DNA of 64,000 bases from Microstegium vimineum. Taxonomy: Eukaryota > Streptophyta > Magnoliopsida > Poales > Poaceae. Shown piece after piece: positions 25,291 to 36,839 of this stretch. The notes under the pieces were generated by a model. The model saw only the letters and a list, made by a program, of their open reading frames with translations. It had not been told where the DNA came from and searched no databases. The DNA lies in the NCBI GenBank assembly GCA_022036555.1, contig CM039139.1:8382262-8446261 (forward strand), given 5' to 3'. The translations under genes and the position numbers were made by a program. How positions within the stretch are numbered: the stretch's first letter is position 1; every line of letters starts with the position of its first letter.

Positions 25291-25648
25291 GTTCGCTCGG
25301 TGAGCTTTTTTTTTTGTTTTTTTTCATTTCCTTGCATTTGTAGTTGCTTTAGTTGTAGGGTTTAGTTCTAGGATGTAGGATTGATGGAGTATATGATGTA
25401 GAAAATATTTATTGTAGTATTTAGGTAGGATTTGACTTAGGATGTATATAGGAGTTAGGTTTATTTGGTTTAGGATTTATGATTTGCGGTTGGATTTGCT
25501 TTAGGATGTATGTAGGATTTAGGATTTAGGATTTTATTGATATAGGATTTAGGATTTGGGTAGGATTTAGGTGTATGTTAGGATTTAAGTTTATTTGCGG
25601 TATGATTTGATGCATGTGTTCGATTTATTTGTGTTGTCTATTTGTGCA

Positions 25649-28600
25649 GGAAGATACCGAGAGACGTGGTATGAGAGCATGGTGAGAATCTTACTCCCGG
25701 TTGGAGATGCAATTACTGTCGTACACAAAAAGCCGGGGTGGTGCTTCCCGATTGAAGCAGCATTTGGCTGCGCGCGGGACGGAGGTGATCCACTGCAGCA
25801 AGGTGCCCAGAGAAGTCCGGGAGTACTTTCAGCAGGAGATCGACAGAACTAGGCAGGCAACTAGTGACCGCTCTCGACAGAGGGTTGCACGAGAGGCTGC
25901 TGCAGCGGAGGGCAACCACCCCCTTGACGATGACGAGTACGAGACTCAGTTGCAGGCAGCCATGAATCAATCCAGAGGAAAATATGAGTACCAAGAGGGG
26001 TGCAGCGGAGAGGAGGCGCTTACGAGCGTGGAGGTGGTAGTGGTAGTGGTACTGCTTCGCAGGGGGCAATCCTTGGCAGAGGATGTTTCGGAGGACTGGT
26101 TCACAGAGGTAGACCCCTGCGGCGGTGGATGACTACAACTTGGCAGCCGGTACGAGGGGTGGACTGAAGCAGACAAGGATTGATACAGGGTCATGGACGC
26201 AGAGGGGAAGGAACACGAAGGACGCAATTGGAAAAGCTTGGGGAAAATTTTTCCATACTGCAGGAATCCCCGGGAAACAGGCGGTCAATCCGTACTTTGT
26301 TAGTGCGGTCAGGGAGACGCAGAAGTGGGGTAAGTACATATACTTGGAGACCTATGTCATTACGTATATTTCTCTATTCTCATGATTCGCTTACGATTGC
26401 AGGTGAAGGCATCGCGTCACCCAGTGGAAAGGATATAGATGGGAAGTACCTCGATTAGACCGAGAAGGACCTGCAGAGCCGGTACGCAAAGTTTCAGGAG
26501 GAGTGGCCCTTGTTTGGGGTCACGTTGATGTGTGATTCGTGGACGGGCCCGACAAGAATGAATGTTATCAATTTTTTGATCTATTGCAATGGCGTCATGT
26601 GGTTCCACAAGTCAGTTGATGCGACTGGCAGAAGCCAAGATTCATCTTATTTGTTGGGGGTACGTCCAAAATATTATGCCAGTTCACATGCACTATGTTT
26701 TCTCGGTTCCACTAAATGTTGTGCCTACTTGTGCAGCTGATTCACAAGGTGATTGAGGAGATAGGTGCTGAGCATATCGTGCATATCGTCACGGACAATG
26801 GCGCCAACTTCAAGAGAGCATGCCAGAGATTGAACGAGGAGTACGAGCATATTGTTTGGACACCTTGCCTTGCACACCATCAACTTGATGCTGAAGGACA
26901 TTGGTCAAAGGCCGGAGCATGCAGGTATGATCTCTATATGCAAGCGCATTTCAACTTGGCTGCACAACCATAGCCAGTTGAATGCAATGATGAGGGAAGC
27001 CATTGGTGGTGAGTTGGTCAAATGGAATGCCACTAGGTTTGGGATCAACTACATGTTCATGGAGAGCTTCCATCGGAAGCGTGATCATTTTATGCAGTGG
27101 ATGGGATCTCCCGAGTTCTTGCATAGTAGGTGGGGAAAATCCAAGGAAGGACATTATGCTCACGCAAGATTGTCTAGTATACAGTGGTGGGAAGGACTCA
27201 AATACATCATCGATTTAGTGGCACCAATTTACAGGTTCCTTCGGTTCGCTGATCAGGATAGACGACCTAACATGTGTGAAGTAGTGTACAACTTCCAAGA
27301 GTGCAAAAAGGAGATGGAGACCTTCTTTGGAACAAATGTCTCAACATGGTATGAGTACAAGGCTATCATGGATGACAGGATTGCGGACGTGTACTATGGC
27401 ACGCATGTGGGCCCAGGTGCGATCACAACCATTGTTAAAATAGCAGTCTCTACATATTGAGTATTTGCCATTTGCTAATTTGTCGTGCATCGTATGTTGC
27501 AGCTGCTATCCTCAACCCAAGGCTTGTATACTGTTACAATCCAACTCCGCAAATGTTTGGTGGCCTCAAGGAAGCATTTGGGAAAATGACGGATGTGCAT
27601 TCCGCTGTCTTGGCATTACAGGAGGCAGAAACATTCCGCCTACACCTTGGGGAGTTTGGCAGTGAGCTGGCCATTAAAATGGCCACGGACCCCAAGACAA
27701 CCCCATGTAAAAGTACTTTTGAACTCATTTTTTTGTCTTTTTGAGCGCATACCTAACATAATGGGTTCCACTTGCAGCTCAATGGTGGTTGCTGTTCGGC
27801 AGGAGCACTCCAAATCTACAAAAACTTGCGTTGAGGCTTGTTGCACAATGTGTATCCTCCAGTGGATGCGAGCGCAACTGGAGTACATTTGCCTTAGTGC
27901 ACACCAAGGTTCGGAATCGCTTGTCCCACAAAAAACTGAACAACTAGTGTATGTGAACTACAACCTTCGCCTGCGACTCGCGGATGCCTCTGGACCACCT
28001 AGGCATGAGGAAGAAGACTTCATTGACCAGTTCACGCAGATATCCTTTTACGAAAGGGATAATCCGGTTCGAGACTGGATGGAGTATGGCAGATCCAACC
28101 AGGCTCTAGTTCTCGACGAAGAGGATGAAGAAACGGACATCCCTCTTCCGTCCCATATTGTGAGGTACGTTGATGTACATTGTTAGCCACTAACGAACCA
28201 TACTTTTAATAATATGATTCATTCTTTGTGATGACAGAGATCAAGTGGACCCTGACGATCTTGGGCCCATCAGTGATTGGGCTCATAGACATGTGGGTGA
28301 CACACATCTTGGCAAAAGAAAATACCAGACGGGACCTAGGCAGGAGGACCCCAAAAGCCAGAAACGAAAGGGGAAGCGAGTGCAACAACCTGTCACCAGC
28401 GATGACTCGACAGATGATGGCGAGGAGGGTGAGGAAAGTCCACGGAACCAGGAGTCCGATCACAACAGCTCAACAAATGACAGTGGAGACGGTCATAGTG
28501 GTGACGATGACCCTGGAGCTGCTGGTGGTAGTGCTGTTGGTGGTGGTGGTGGTGGTGGGGCTGGGGGTTCTGCAGTTGGTGCTGGTGGTAGTGGTGTTGG

Positions 28601-29074
28601 TGATGCTGGTGGACTTCGTTTCACAGGTATCGATTGTTACAGACATTTTTTTTGTCTATGACTATTCACTAGTACTAATTATGGTCGGCTACAGGCGAGA
28701 CGGACTTCACACATGCTACTCAGGACCGCGACCATGGGCAGCCGGAATCGCAGAGGAGAGCTTACGACCCAACGGACTGCTACGGCACGCCACAGTACTC
28801 CTCTTCCTCGTACAGTGATACATCGTACGGTGGTGGTTATACCTACCCCGTTCCTGACATCAGCACGCAGCCGACCACTAGATGGGTCTACGAATGGCAA
28901 GACCCGGATTTCTACAACATGTTAGTGTAGGAATGGGAGACCACAACTCATTGGACGGGCCAATCATGGATAGACTACAAGGCTGGGTTCCAGTCGCGCG
29001 GTATCGCTCTAATGTCCACCGCGGAGTATGAGGAGGGGTGCCGAAACGGGATCTTCCCTTATATTCAACGCTAG
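25649..29074 (+). pseudogene. hAT transposase gene, multiply broken
   Basis: In a working copy the product would bind the element ends and cut and paste the element in the nucleus. The N-terminal BED finger is split between frames: GWRCNYC around 25695-25715, then GGASRLKQHLA and VIHC to about 25795. A DUF659-type RNase H-like core follows (WPLFGVTLMCDSWTGPTR, then HIVTDNGANFKRAC near 26780-26820). Next comes LVKWNATRFG...FLRFADQDRRP (27010-27270). The hAT C-terminal domain follows near 27775-27990, and a Gly-rich acidic tail near 28390-28630. GT-AG introns are visible, for example GGTAAGTACA at about 26328 to TTGCAG at 26401. Lesions include TGA at 25672-25674, a frameshift in a G run near 25735, TAG at 26456-26458, frameshifts near 26880 and 27935, and TAG at 28928-28930. 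Confidence 0.88.
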
Positions 29075-29319
29075 TGACCATGATGTTCGCATGTCTACGA
29101 CACAAGGTATTTCCATGGACGATTTGTTGTTGCAACGGTGAACTACGTTATTTCCGTCGTGAATTTGTGGCTAGTGCATCACTATTATATTTCGATGGGA
29201 TGTCCATTTGTGTCACACTATTTTTCCATGAATTGTGTGTTCTATTTACATCATTATGTGCAAAGGTCATGAATTTTTTTTGATTTTTTCAAGCAAAAAA
29301 AAAAGACCACCGGCGGTTA

Positions 29320-29490
29320 GGACCGGTTACCGACCAAACCGGACGGTAACCGGCCCTAACCGACTGATTACCGGTCCCAAACCGAATGAACTACGGGGTT
29401 TGAATTCAAATTTCAAACTGTTCGGTTTGGGACCGGTTTGGGCGGTTACCGTCAGTAACCGCCAAACCGCCGACGAGCGGTTTACCGGCT
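29320..29490. repeat. Right subterminal repeats of the hAT element
   Basis: Repeated GGTTACCG, GGTAACCG and ACCGGT-type motifs mirror those at the left end, supporting the element boundary call. Confidence 0.6.
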
Positions 29491-29513
29491 TCGAAACGGT
29501 TAGGAGAACCCTG

Positions 29514-29521
29514 CGTGTAAC
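29514..29521. repeat. Right target-site duplication of the hAT element
   Basis: CGTGTAAC immediately after CCCTG, identical to 24750-24757. Confidence 0.9.
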
Positions 29522-30229
29522 TCGGACACTGCGTCTTCATACCGCGAAGTTGTCAGCCGATTAGTGTGACGCTCAAGGATCTTTGGCTGCCTTCTGTTTC
29601 CTTGACATGGAAACACCATCGTCTATCTATCATATTAATAAAGGTAAAGTGTATTTTCAATCTTCATTTTTCACGGGAAGTTTGATGTTCAACCCTAAAT
29701 TATAAAATTAGGCTGCAATTATTGAATTAGGCGAATTTAGTCCTTTAACTGAATCCAAAGATAGTCTTTTGTTTTCTGAAATACTTAAAGCAGTTGCACC
29801 TAGAAACTACTTGCTATTTTGCGTGGGCTAAACACTATGTGAAGAAACTAATCTCTCCAACGCATCGTTTCATTGCGTGGACCCAGTAAATATTCTGACC
29901 AATCATGTTTTGCATCTCTACTGCCCATGTCTTCCCCACGACCATCTATTTGAGGATAAGCATCAACAGCCGCACAACAGAATGCCCGAGGTGTGGACGC
30001 GGCTGGCAGCGTGCGCACGGACGCGGCAGGCTGTAGGCAGTGCTCGCGCGGACGCGGTGGGCGGCGGGGCTTGCAGGTATGCACATATGTATGCTGCAGG
30101 TGTTTTCATGCACACGGCGGTGGGGCGGTGGATGATGAGTTGCAAGCTCAGGAAGGTTGTCCGCATTATTACTGTTCGAAAAATGCCTTTCTCCAAACGG
30201 GACGCTGAGACACGGTTATAGGAGTACTA
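29522..30229. other. Intergenic DNA
   Basis: No gene is recognised. A short stretch near 29578-29622 (ATCTTTGGCTG...GACATGGAAACA) has a diverged copy at about 35799-35848. Confidence 0.35.
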
Positions 30230-31147
30230 TGGGCGGCCTTCCGGGGTGCCGAAGGCCTTCGTCCGGAGATCCTCTCATGCGGGGGAGGGGAGCCTTCTCG
30301 AGTGCCGAAGGCTGCCCTAAATGGTGGCGGTGAACAACAATAAATGAAACCCTAGAATTGGGGGAGTTGTCTCTCTTTATTACGGTGGGTGATGACCCCT
30401 TTTATAGGTCACTATACACGAGGTAGGAGATATTACATAAATGCCCCCTACCTATTCCAGAATATCCTCCGAACATTCCGGGGCTCTCCCAAAACTCCCA
30501 AGGGCTTTTTAGGGTCCTCTTTCTTTCCTCCGCTCTTGGGCCAAATCCGCGCGGGTGGGGGCCCAAAAGACTAAGCCGGACGTCTGCCTTAGAGGCCCAC
30601 CACCTGCGTTCGCGTCGACCTTCGGATCCTTCGCTCACGTCAGGGCGACGCCGGTGGCTTCAGGGGCTCACCCGGTGGTCCGCCCCCGTGTTCTCCTGCG
30701 AGGGCCTCCGCCATCCCTAACACACCTCGTGCCGGTGGCCTTCGCCCGTGGAGTGCTCTCATAGGAAGGTGGAGGCCTCCGCCCTGATCATACCTGCACG
30801 TTAACATATCCAAGGTGTCGTCCATGGACCCTTCACCAGCAGGGCCTCCGAGAGTCTTCGCTCCAGATCCTGCCCTCGACCTGGTGACCGTCTCTTGGCC
30901 CGACCCACCTGTGATCAGAGCATCAAAACACAATTTGGGTTACCTTCGCAGCGTGAGGAGCGGCCTTCGGGAATCTTCGCTCGGTGCGCCTGCCTGCTCT
31001 CCCGGCGCTCTGGGGGCCTTCGCTCCTCCCGTGTTTGGGCCCTGGTTATTCGTCTTCATCCCATGGCTTGCCGCGAGTCCCCTACGGGTCTTCGCTTCGT
31101 TTTCCTTCATGCTTGAGCTTTAGGCCATCGCGATCTCAGTGCCAACA
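30230..31147 (-). mobile_element. Probable solitary LTR, minus orientation
   Basis: Read on the minus strand it starts TGTTGGCACTGAG and ends GGCCGCCCA. In the right order it has a TATA box (CTATAAAAGG, 30398-30407) and an AATAAA signal at 30376-30381, as in an LTR. No internal retrotransposon sequence adjoins it. The flanking pentamers (TACTA and GTTAC) do not match, so it may be truncated or the ends misplaced. Confidence 0.45.
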
Positions 31148-31149
31148 GT

Positions 31150-33470
31150 TACCTTATTAATAACCGGTTAAAATGAGAGCATGCTCTTATCACCCATCGG
31201 CCACCGCAGCACTGCTAACACACTAAAAAGAGGAGAAAAAGGCTAGGAATTTGTGTTGGAAATCACATGGGCCGACGTGCGATGTTTACATCACTTCTCT
31301 AACCGGAATCACATGGGCTGGACTTCGCACGTAAGTAGGTAAACGTGTGTGTTGAACGATGTTTTTTTTTATCTTAAAGAACAAACGAAACACAAACAAC
31401 CTAGATGGAACAAAATGTTTTTCTTGAGAAGGATAAGATAAATATCTCAATTTGAGTTAAACCCAAATCCGTGAGACTGAATGGTTAGGATCCACCTGGC
31501 AGTTGAGCTGATTAAGCACACATGCTACCATTTCCATCTTTTGGGTCGAGAGCCTTAGATGAGAAAGATGTCCATAGCACTCGACATATTGGAATAATGT
31601 GCCGGCTGCACAAGCGTATACATGCATCATATATGGATCCCACAACGATCCTCTGGTCTGGCGCATTGTGATACATATGGCGCTGAAGGCGGGTCCAATT
31701 CCAAACATCTTGATCTCAGGATGACCCTACGAAGGATCAGGGTCTTGTTATAAAATACAGTAGACGTGACCGAAAAGAAAATTTGTTTACGCCACCTTAT
31801 CGAACTCTGAAGAGATGTGGCCCTAAGAGTTATTTTGGCACAATACATTTTTTGGAGATTATGAACAGCAAAGCTGTTTGGATTTTTCCTTTAGCCAGGA
31901 GCTGACTCGACGTTATTTGCATACTTAATTAATTTCAGTCGTTTCGACATCTTTCAACATAAAGAGAGGATATCCTACATCTTGTACATTATTATCATTT
32001 ATAAAGATCATTCCAACCAATCAGGAGTGGTCTAAACGACCCTTTCAATCTCACTCAGTCCATCAAATCCATGTATAATACTAGTACAAGCCTGACAGCT
32101 TGTTCTCTTGTTGCTCGCACCTCGCTCGCAGGCCAGGCCTGTAGCAGTTGCGTTCCATCGTCACAAACATATGCTAATAATTTCTTTAGTCCTCCGTTCA
32201 GCACGAGGGAGCGCGTGACCCGCGAGATCAATAATTTGTCGTACACGTCGCCGGGGCAGCTGGGCTATCTGTCCTTCTGAGACCCAGACCCTCTAGCCGC
32301 CCTACCTCCACTAGAAAAGTCTCACGAGTAACTCGCACAATGCGTCGTTATCGACCTATCATGCTATTGCCCGAAATTCTCGAGGGTTTTATATTTCTCA
32401 CACCAGACTACACTGGCGAAGCTTAGGAGCTGTTTGGACGGCTCCGCTCCACGTTTTTGAGCTATGTTCTACTTTTTTTTAGCCAGTTTCAGCTCCACGC
32501 ACGCAGCCAGGGTCGGTCATGAGATTTTTTGGACCTAGAACGAAACAAAAATTTTGGACCTTTTTACATATAAACATGTTAGTTAATACTAGTACTACTA
32601 ATAAAAAGTTTATATACAAAATGTTAACTAAATACAAAAGCAATTTTCGTATAAAATAATGTGTATACCTATGTGATTCAATCAAATTATATATTCATTT
32701 TTTTAAAATTTTTTTTGATCATTGTCAGAAGCATACTTTCTTGATGACATTGTACCGTTAAAATTTAGAGAAACAAATAGTTAAGAATTAAACAATATAA
32801 AAATCAAATATTCCAAATGATGTCCGTCCGGATCTGTGAAATATGAATCACTGATTTACCTTAATTTTAGCAGTCAGTTGTACATGGTTAGGGAATATGC
32901 ATGGAATTAGGGATCATATAGGAGATAGGGCAAAGAATCAGAGATTCGTACCCATACGGCGCATCACGCCGTCACCTATTCACGTTCAGACTCGTAGTGG
33001 TATGTAGTAGAGGAAAGAGCACCAAAGACTAGCATCTCGCATTGTCACGAGGACCGAAGTCACTGCTGTGGCATGCCTGCGTATGTAACTGCACACGTAT
33101 ATTTGTTACTGGACACATACGTCGAATACTACTAGTATCTGTGTACATGAGAAGGGCCCATCCGGCTCCCTGGACCTGGGACGGGTGTCCCTCTCGCCCC
33201 ACCACAGGACCGGGCCTGCACGCAGCTCTCGAAAAAAAAAGTGAAGTTGTGAGAGCACCTAAAGAGGCTCCACAAACTCCAATTTTTTTAAAGCTGCTAC
33301 ACAGTGAAGTTTGAAGAGCAGAGTCTGTGAAATAGTTCCAAACATGCTCTTAGTCTGTGCAAATTTATGAGGACACACTAGGTGTAAGACGTATTAGTGC
33401 AAAGCTGCTGCAAGAAGCAATTCAGTCAATGGACGATAACTACTGACAATTTGTCAGTGAACAAGTTCAA
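31150..33470. other. Intergenic DNA, including duplicated segment at 31.99-32.35 kb
   Basis: No gene is recognised. The 31995-32350 stretch matches the host DNA on both sides of the hAT element, including AAAAGTCTCACGAGTAACTC at the equivalent uninserted site. Confidence 0.5.
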
Positions 33471-33476
33471 CAGCTA

Positions 33477-33709
33477 GGCCTTGTTTAGTTGCTAAAAAAT
33501 TTTGCATAGTAACTGTCACATTGAATCTTGCGGCACATACATGGAGTACTAAATGTAGACGAAAAAAAATAATAATTACACAGTTGGTCGAGAAATCGCG
33601 AGACGAAACTTTTGAATCTAATTAGTCCATAATTAGACACTAATTACCAAATACAAACGAAATGCTACAGTGAGCCAAAATTCAAAATTTTTTGGATCTA
33701 AACGCACCC
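33477..33709. mobile_element. MITE of the GGCCTTGTTTAGTT type
   Basis: It begins GGCCTTGTTTAGTTGC and ends TTGGATCTAAACGCACCC, flanked by CTA on both sides (33474-33476 and 33710-33712). The body shares ATTACACAGTT and TTTTGAATCTA motifs with the 16.2-kb copy. Confidence 0.65.
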
Positions 33710-33712
33710 CTA

Positions 33713-34625
33713 ATATCCTGCCATGCGCCACCTCCACAATTCCACAAATCAGTCTCACAGTGCTACTGACAATAATATAGCTGCGGCAGCAAGAAAGTGA
33801 AAAAAACATGCTGCAGTACAATTGCTCTAACCCTTAACTTTGACTCAAGCCCCGCCACTGCCCCTCCGCACCCGCTGCCGCTCGAGCCCACACTCTCCCG
33901 GAGATGAAGACGGCAGCAGCGGCGGCGGCTTCCCTCTTCGGCCTCTCCCCCACTTTCTTCTCCAAATCCAGCGGCGACGGAGGAAAGCAGGCCAGCCAGA
34001 CAATGGGGACGGGAGCGGGTGGCTTTGGGTCCTGGCAGCGGTGGAGGCAACCATGCCAGGTCGGGCGATGGGCAACGACAGCGGGGTTGGCGACGGTAGG
34101 GTCAGGCGAGCAGCACGAATGCCCTGGGGAGGAGGATGAACAGTGTTGTGGCTGGGCAATCTAATTTGCACCGTTGATCTCTCATCCGATGGCTCACGTC
34201 TGAAATTTCATGCGCCTGACATTTAGCAATTCCTTTTATTTCTAGTACATGAGGTGCCATTTTTGTTAAAAAAATAACACGCCATAATATTATGAGAAGA
34301 GAGATGAAAGCAGTTTCACCAAAAATATAATTGTATGGTGAATCCAAATCTTATTTGTAATAGACATGATAAATGTGCTATTAGAACTTCCAGTTCTCTT
34401 ACAACTCCTACATGCATGCCTTGGAGCAGAAAAAATATAAATAATTGGTAGAAGCATAGACATGAACCAATAAAAAAATGTATAGATCAGCCCTTAAAAA
34501 ACTAATAAGTTCAAGATAATTAGATATAGAGTACGAATATCTATTACATATATTATGTAAAAAAATAAACAAAGAGAAAACACGCAAATTAATATAAGTA
34601 ACTTTTCATTAGTCATATATATATG
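33713..34625. other. Intergenic DNA, no supported gene
   Basis: An open frame at 33904-34164 encodes a Gly/Ser/Ala-rich peptide with no recognisable domain. It is not called as a gene. Confidence 0.35.

Positions 34626-34627
<2 letters not shown>

Positions 34628-34688
<61 letters not shown>
34628..34688. repeat. (TAA)n microsatellite
   Basis: About 20 uninterrupted TAA units, which could vary in length between accessions. Confidence 0.95.
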
Positions 34689-34694
<6 letters not shown>

Positions 34695-34779
34695 ACTTTT
34701 AAATTCTAGCCCGTGTGAGATCGAGCATGAGTTGATGGACTAATGTCTCTAAATTCATTTGGAGAGCACTCCAAGTCAC

Positions 34780-35110
34780 TTTTGGACCGCCAAAGAACAT
34801 ATAGCTAATTTATTTGGGACCTGGCTATAAACAATCCAAAGCTGCGTTCCCAAAATTGGGTGGGTGACTGTGATATGTTGGTCTATTTGGCTGAGTACAA
34901 ATAATGTTGTATTTGACCCCCCAAAAAAAAATTTATTCTTGTATGTAGGCTATTTACTGGATTCATTTCTAGACCCAATTACAAAAGAAGAACATTCGGC
35001 CATTTATGAAGTGACCGTGCCATATGTTGAAAACAACAGTTATGATTTTTTTTGCCAGTCATGGGTGGTTGTCTTCTAAAAGGTTATGTGCTTAGCTTTT
35101 ACTGTTTGCA
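34780..35110 (+). mobile_element. LINE remnant (zf-RVT C-terminal fragment)
   Basis: The frame beginning near 34857 reads WVTVICWSIWLSTNNVVFD, matching the tail motif of plant LINE polyproteins, and ends with FCQSWVVVF near 35078. No upstream reverse transcriptase remains. Confidence 0.45.
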
Positions 35111-36515
35111 TTTGTGCTTTTTTCTAAGGAAAATGTTTGGCTTTTTACTAGTTTTTGTTTTCATCCAGGTAGAAACTTTAATTTTGTTTGCTCGAGTGCA
35201 CAACTCATACAGAGACCACAATAAAAATTGTTCCTTCTTCTAAAAAATGCATATACTGGTGTCCTTTTTTTTTAAAAAATATTGCTATAGTTTTTGTGTT
35301 TTAAATTTCTTGATTAAGGCTCATTCGTATATGCCCATCATATTAATGGTCATGTTTGTATACACATATATCCATCTCAATTCACATGGATTAATGTGAA
35401 TATTAAATTAAGTTTCATTCAAATTCACTCCAACATATATGGATAAAAGTGAATACATGTGGTTCTAAACATAGCCTTCGAGACAATTTAGGAGTAGCCA
35501 CATAACTTCTGATGATTATGTGCTACTTTTTGATAAATCATTCATATATACTACTTTTTTAGATCATGGGTGGATAAGTTTTAAGTATCATGCAAACTGA
35601 TAACGTGACCATGCATGTTCTAGTTAATATACTACTACTTAAATATAATTTCAATTGGCTACATAGGTGGCATATTTGAACCGTAACACCATGCGATAAT
35701 TAAACGCTACAGTGAAAGTGTGCATTCATATGTGAAACAGAGATATTGAATTGAACCTCCCACTCAAAAAAATGGACTTAGTGGTGCTCAGTAATCTTTG
35801 GCTGTCTTGTGTTTCAGAATTTTGACATGGAAACATCATTATTTTAGGGTTTCAGCCCCTCCAGTTCCTTAAAAAAAAGAACATCATCATTTTGAAAACA
35901 GCCTAGGGTGGGCGATAGTCTCGTTAGCTCGTCACACTAAAAGAGCAGAATCGATTTGGACATGACATGGGCCTCATAGAGTGGGCGATAGTCTCGTTTG
36001 CCTCGTCACACAAAAAGAGCAGAATCGATCTTGACATGGAGCGTGCGTGTAGAGATTGTTCTGAAGATATTTGGTGATTGAACAGTGGTGACCATTTGCT
36101 CCTAACAAAAATACGTGGAGGGGATCGGGAACCCGGCCGTTTAGTTTACGCGAAAAGATCTCTGCCTGCGCATCATGTCTACAGTGTTCAGACTTCACAT
36201 TTCAAATCAGCAGTGTTCAGACTTTAGGCGTACGAGTACTATGCTACTACTTGCCTCGTGCTGTATCTTTCACGAAAGATGGTTGACAATGCCATCAATT
36301 ATACATGATGCGCCCCGTCCGTTGCGGCGCTGCCCTGCCTGCCCACTGGCGCGCATTCGGCCTGCGACACGGTGGTCCTGGGCAGCTAACGCGACGCCGA
36401 TTATAGTAGAGGAAAAGTCAGGCTCGAAGCAGCACATAAAGAACCAACGCTCCGATCCATCTTTCTCAGGCCAGCTTGGCCCTGCCACTCTGGAGCCGGG
36501 AGCACTCACACTCAC
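35111..36515. other. Intergenic DNA with a small tandem duplication
   Basis: A unit of about 70 bp containing GGGCGATAGTCTCGTT and AAAGAGCAGAATCGAT occurs twice, at about 35910-35970 and 35980-36040. No gene is seen. Confidence 0.5.
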
Positions 36516-36520
36516 ACTCA

Positions 36521-36835
36521 GGGCCGTTTGGTAGGACTCTGGCTCCTCCAAAAACAGCTTCGGCTCTTCTGAAAACGTGCCTTTTTTAAAGGAGCTGAAG
36601 CCGTTCTGGAAAAACGTTTGGCAAAACAGCTCTTCTGTTATCAATTATATCCATTCATGTACAAATCAAGGAGGAGCCGGGAGAAGCTTGTTTTCTTGGC
36701 TCCATTGCCGTAGTAGAAAAAAGGCTCCGGCTCTTTTGGGCTTCACCCTAGGAGCTCTTCGTTGAAATTGCCGTTTGGCAGGGCTTCGGTAGGAACCGGA
36801 GCTGAAGCCGCTCAGAGAGCCCTGCCAAACGCCCC
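36521..36835. mobile_element. Inverted-repeat element (MITE), possibly hAT-type
   Basis: It begins GGGCCGTTTGGTAGGACTCT and ends CTGCCAAACGCCCC; the ends pair as inverted repeats and the interior carries further GGAGCCGGA/AGCCGAAG palindromes. The flanking octamers CACACTCA and CTCACTCA differ at one position, compatible with an 8-bp target duplication. Confidence 0.5.
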
Positions 36836-36839
36836 CTCA

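Larger units (their letters stand above)
24758..29513. mobile_element. hAT-superfamily DNA transposon (4756 bp)
   Basis: It begins CAGGGTTTTCAAAACCGTT and ends AACGGTTAGGAGAACCCTG, short imperfect terminal inverted repeats with the CAGGG/CCCTG ends of plant hAT elements. A perfect 8-bp duplication CGTGTAAC brackets it, as expected for hAT. Both subterminal regions hold many GGTTACCG and CGGTAACC copies. It encodes a decayed transposase in the plus direction. The ends look mobilisable by a transposase supplied elsewhere. Confidence 0.95.

Noticed and set aside
28228..28818. 196-codon frame rich in Val and Leu
   Set aside because: Off-frame reading of the Gly-rich tail of the hAT transposase gene (GGTGGT repeats).
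30225..31152. Target duplication for the solitary LTR-like block
   Set aside because: TACTA and GTTAC do not match; shifting the ends gives only chance TAAC similarity, so no duplication is claimed.
33904..34164. 86-codon Gly/Ser-rich frame starting MKTAAAAAASLFGLS
   Set aside because: It looks superficially like a signal or transit peptide but has no conserved domain, and an equally long frame lies on the opposite strand.
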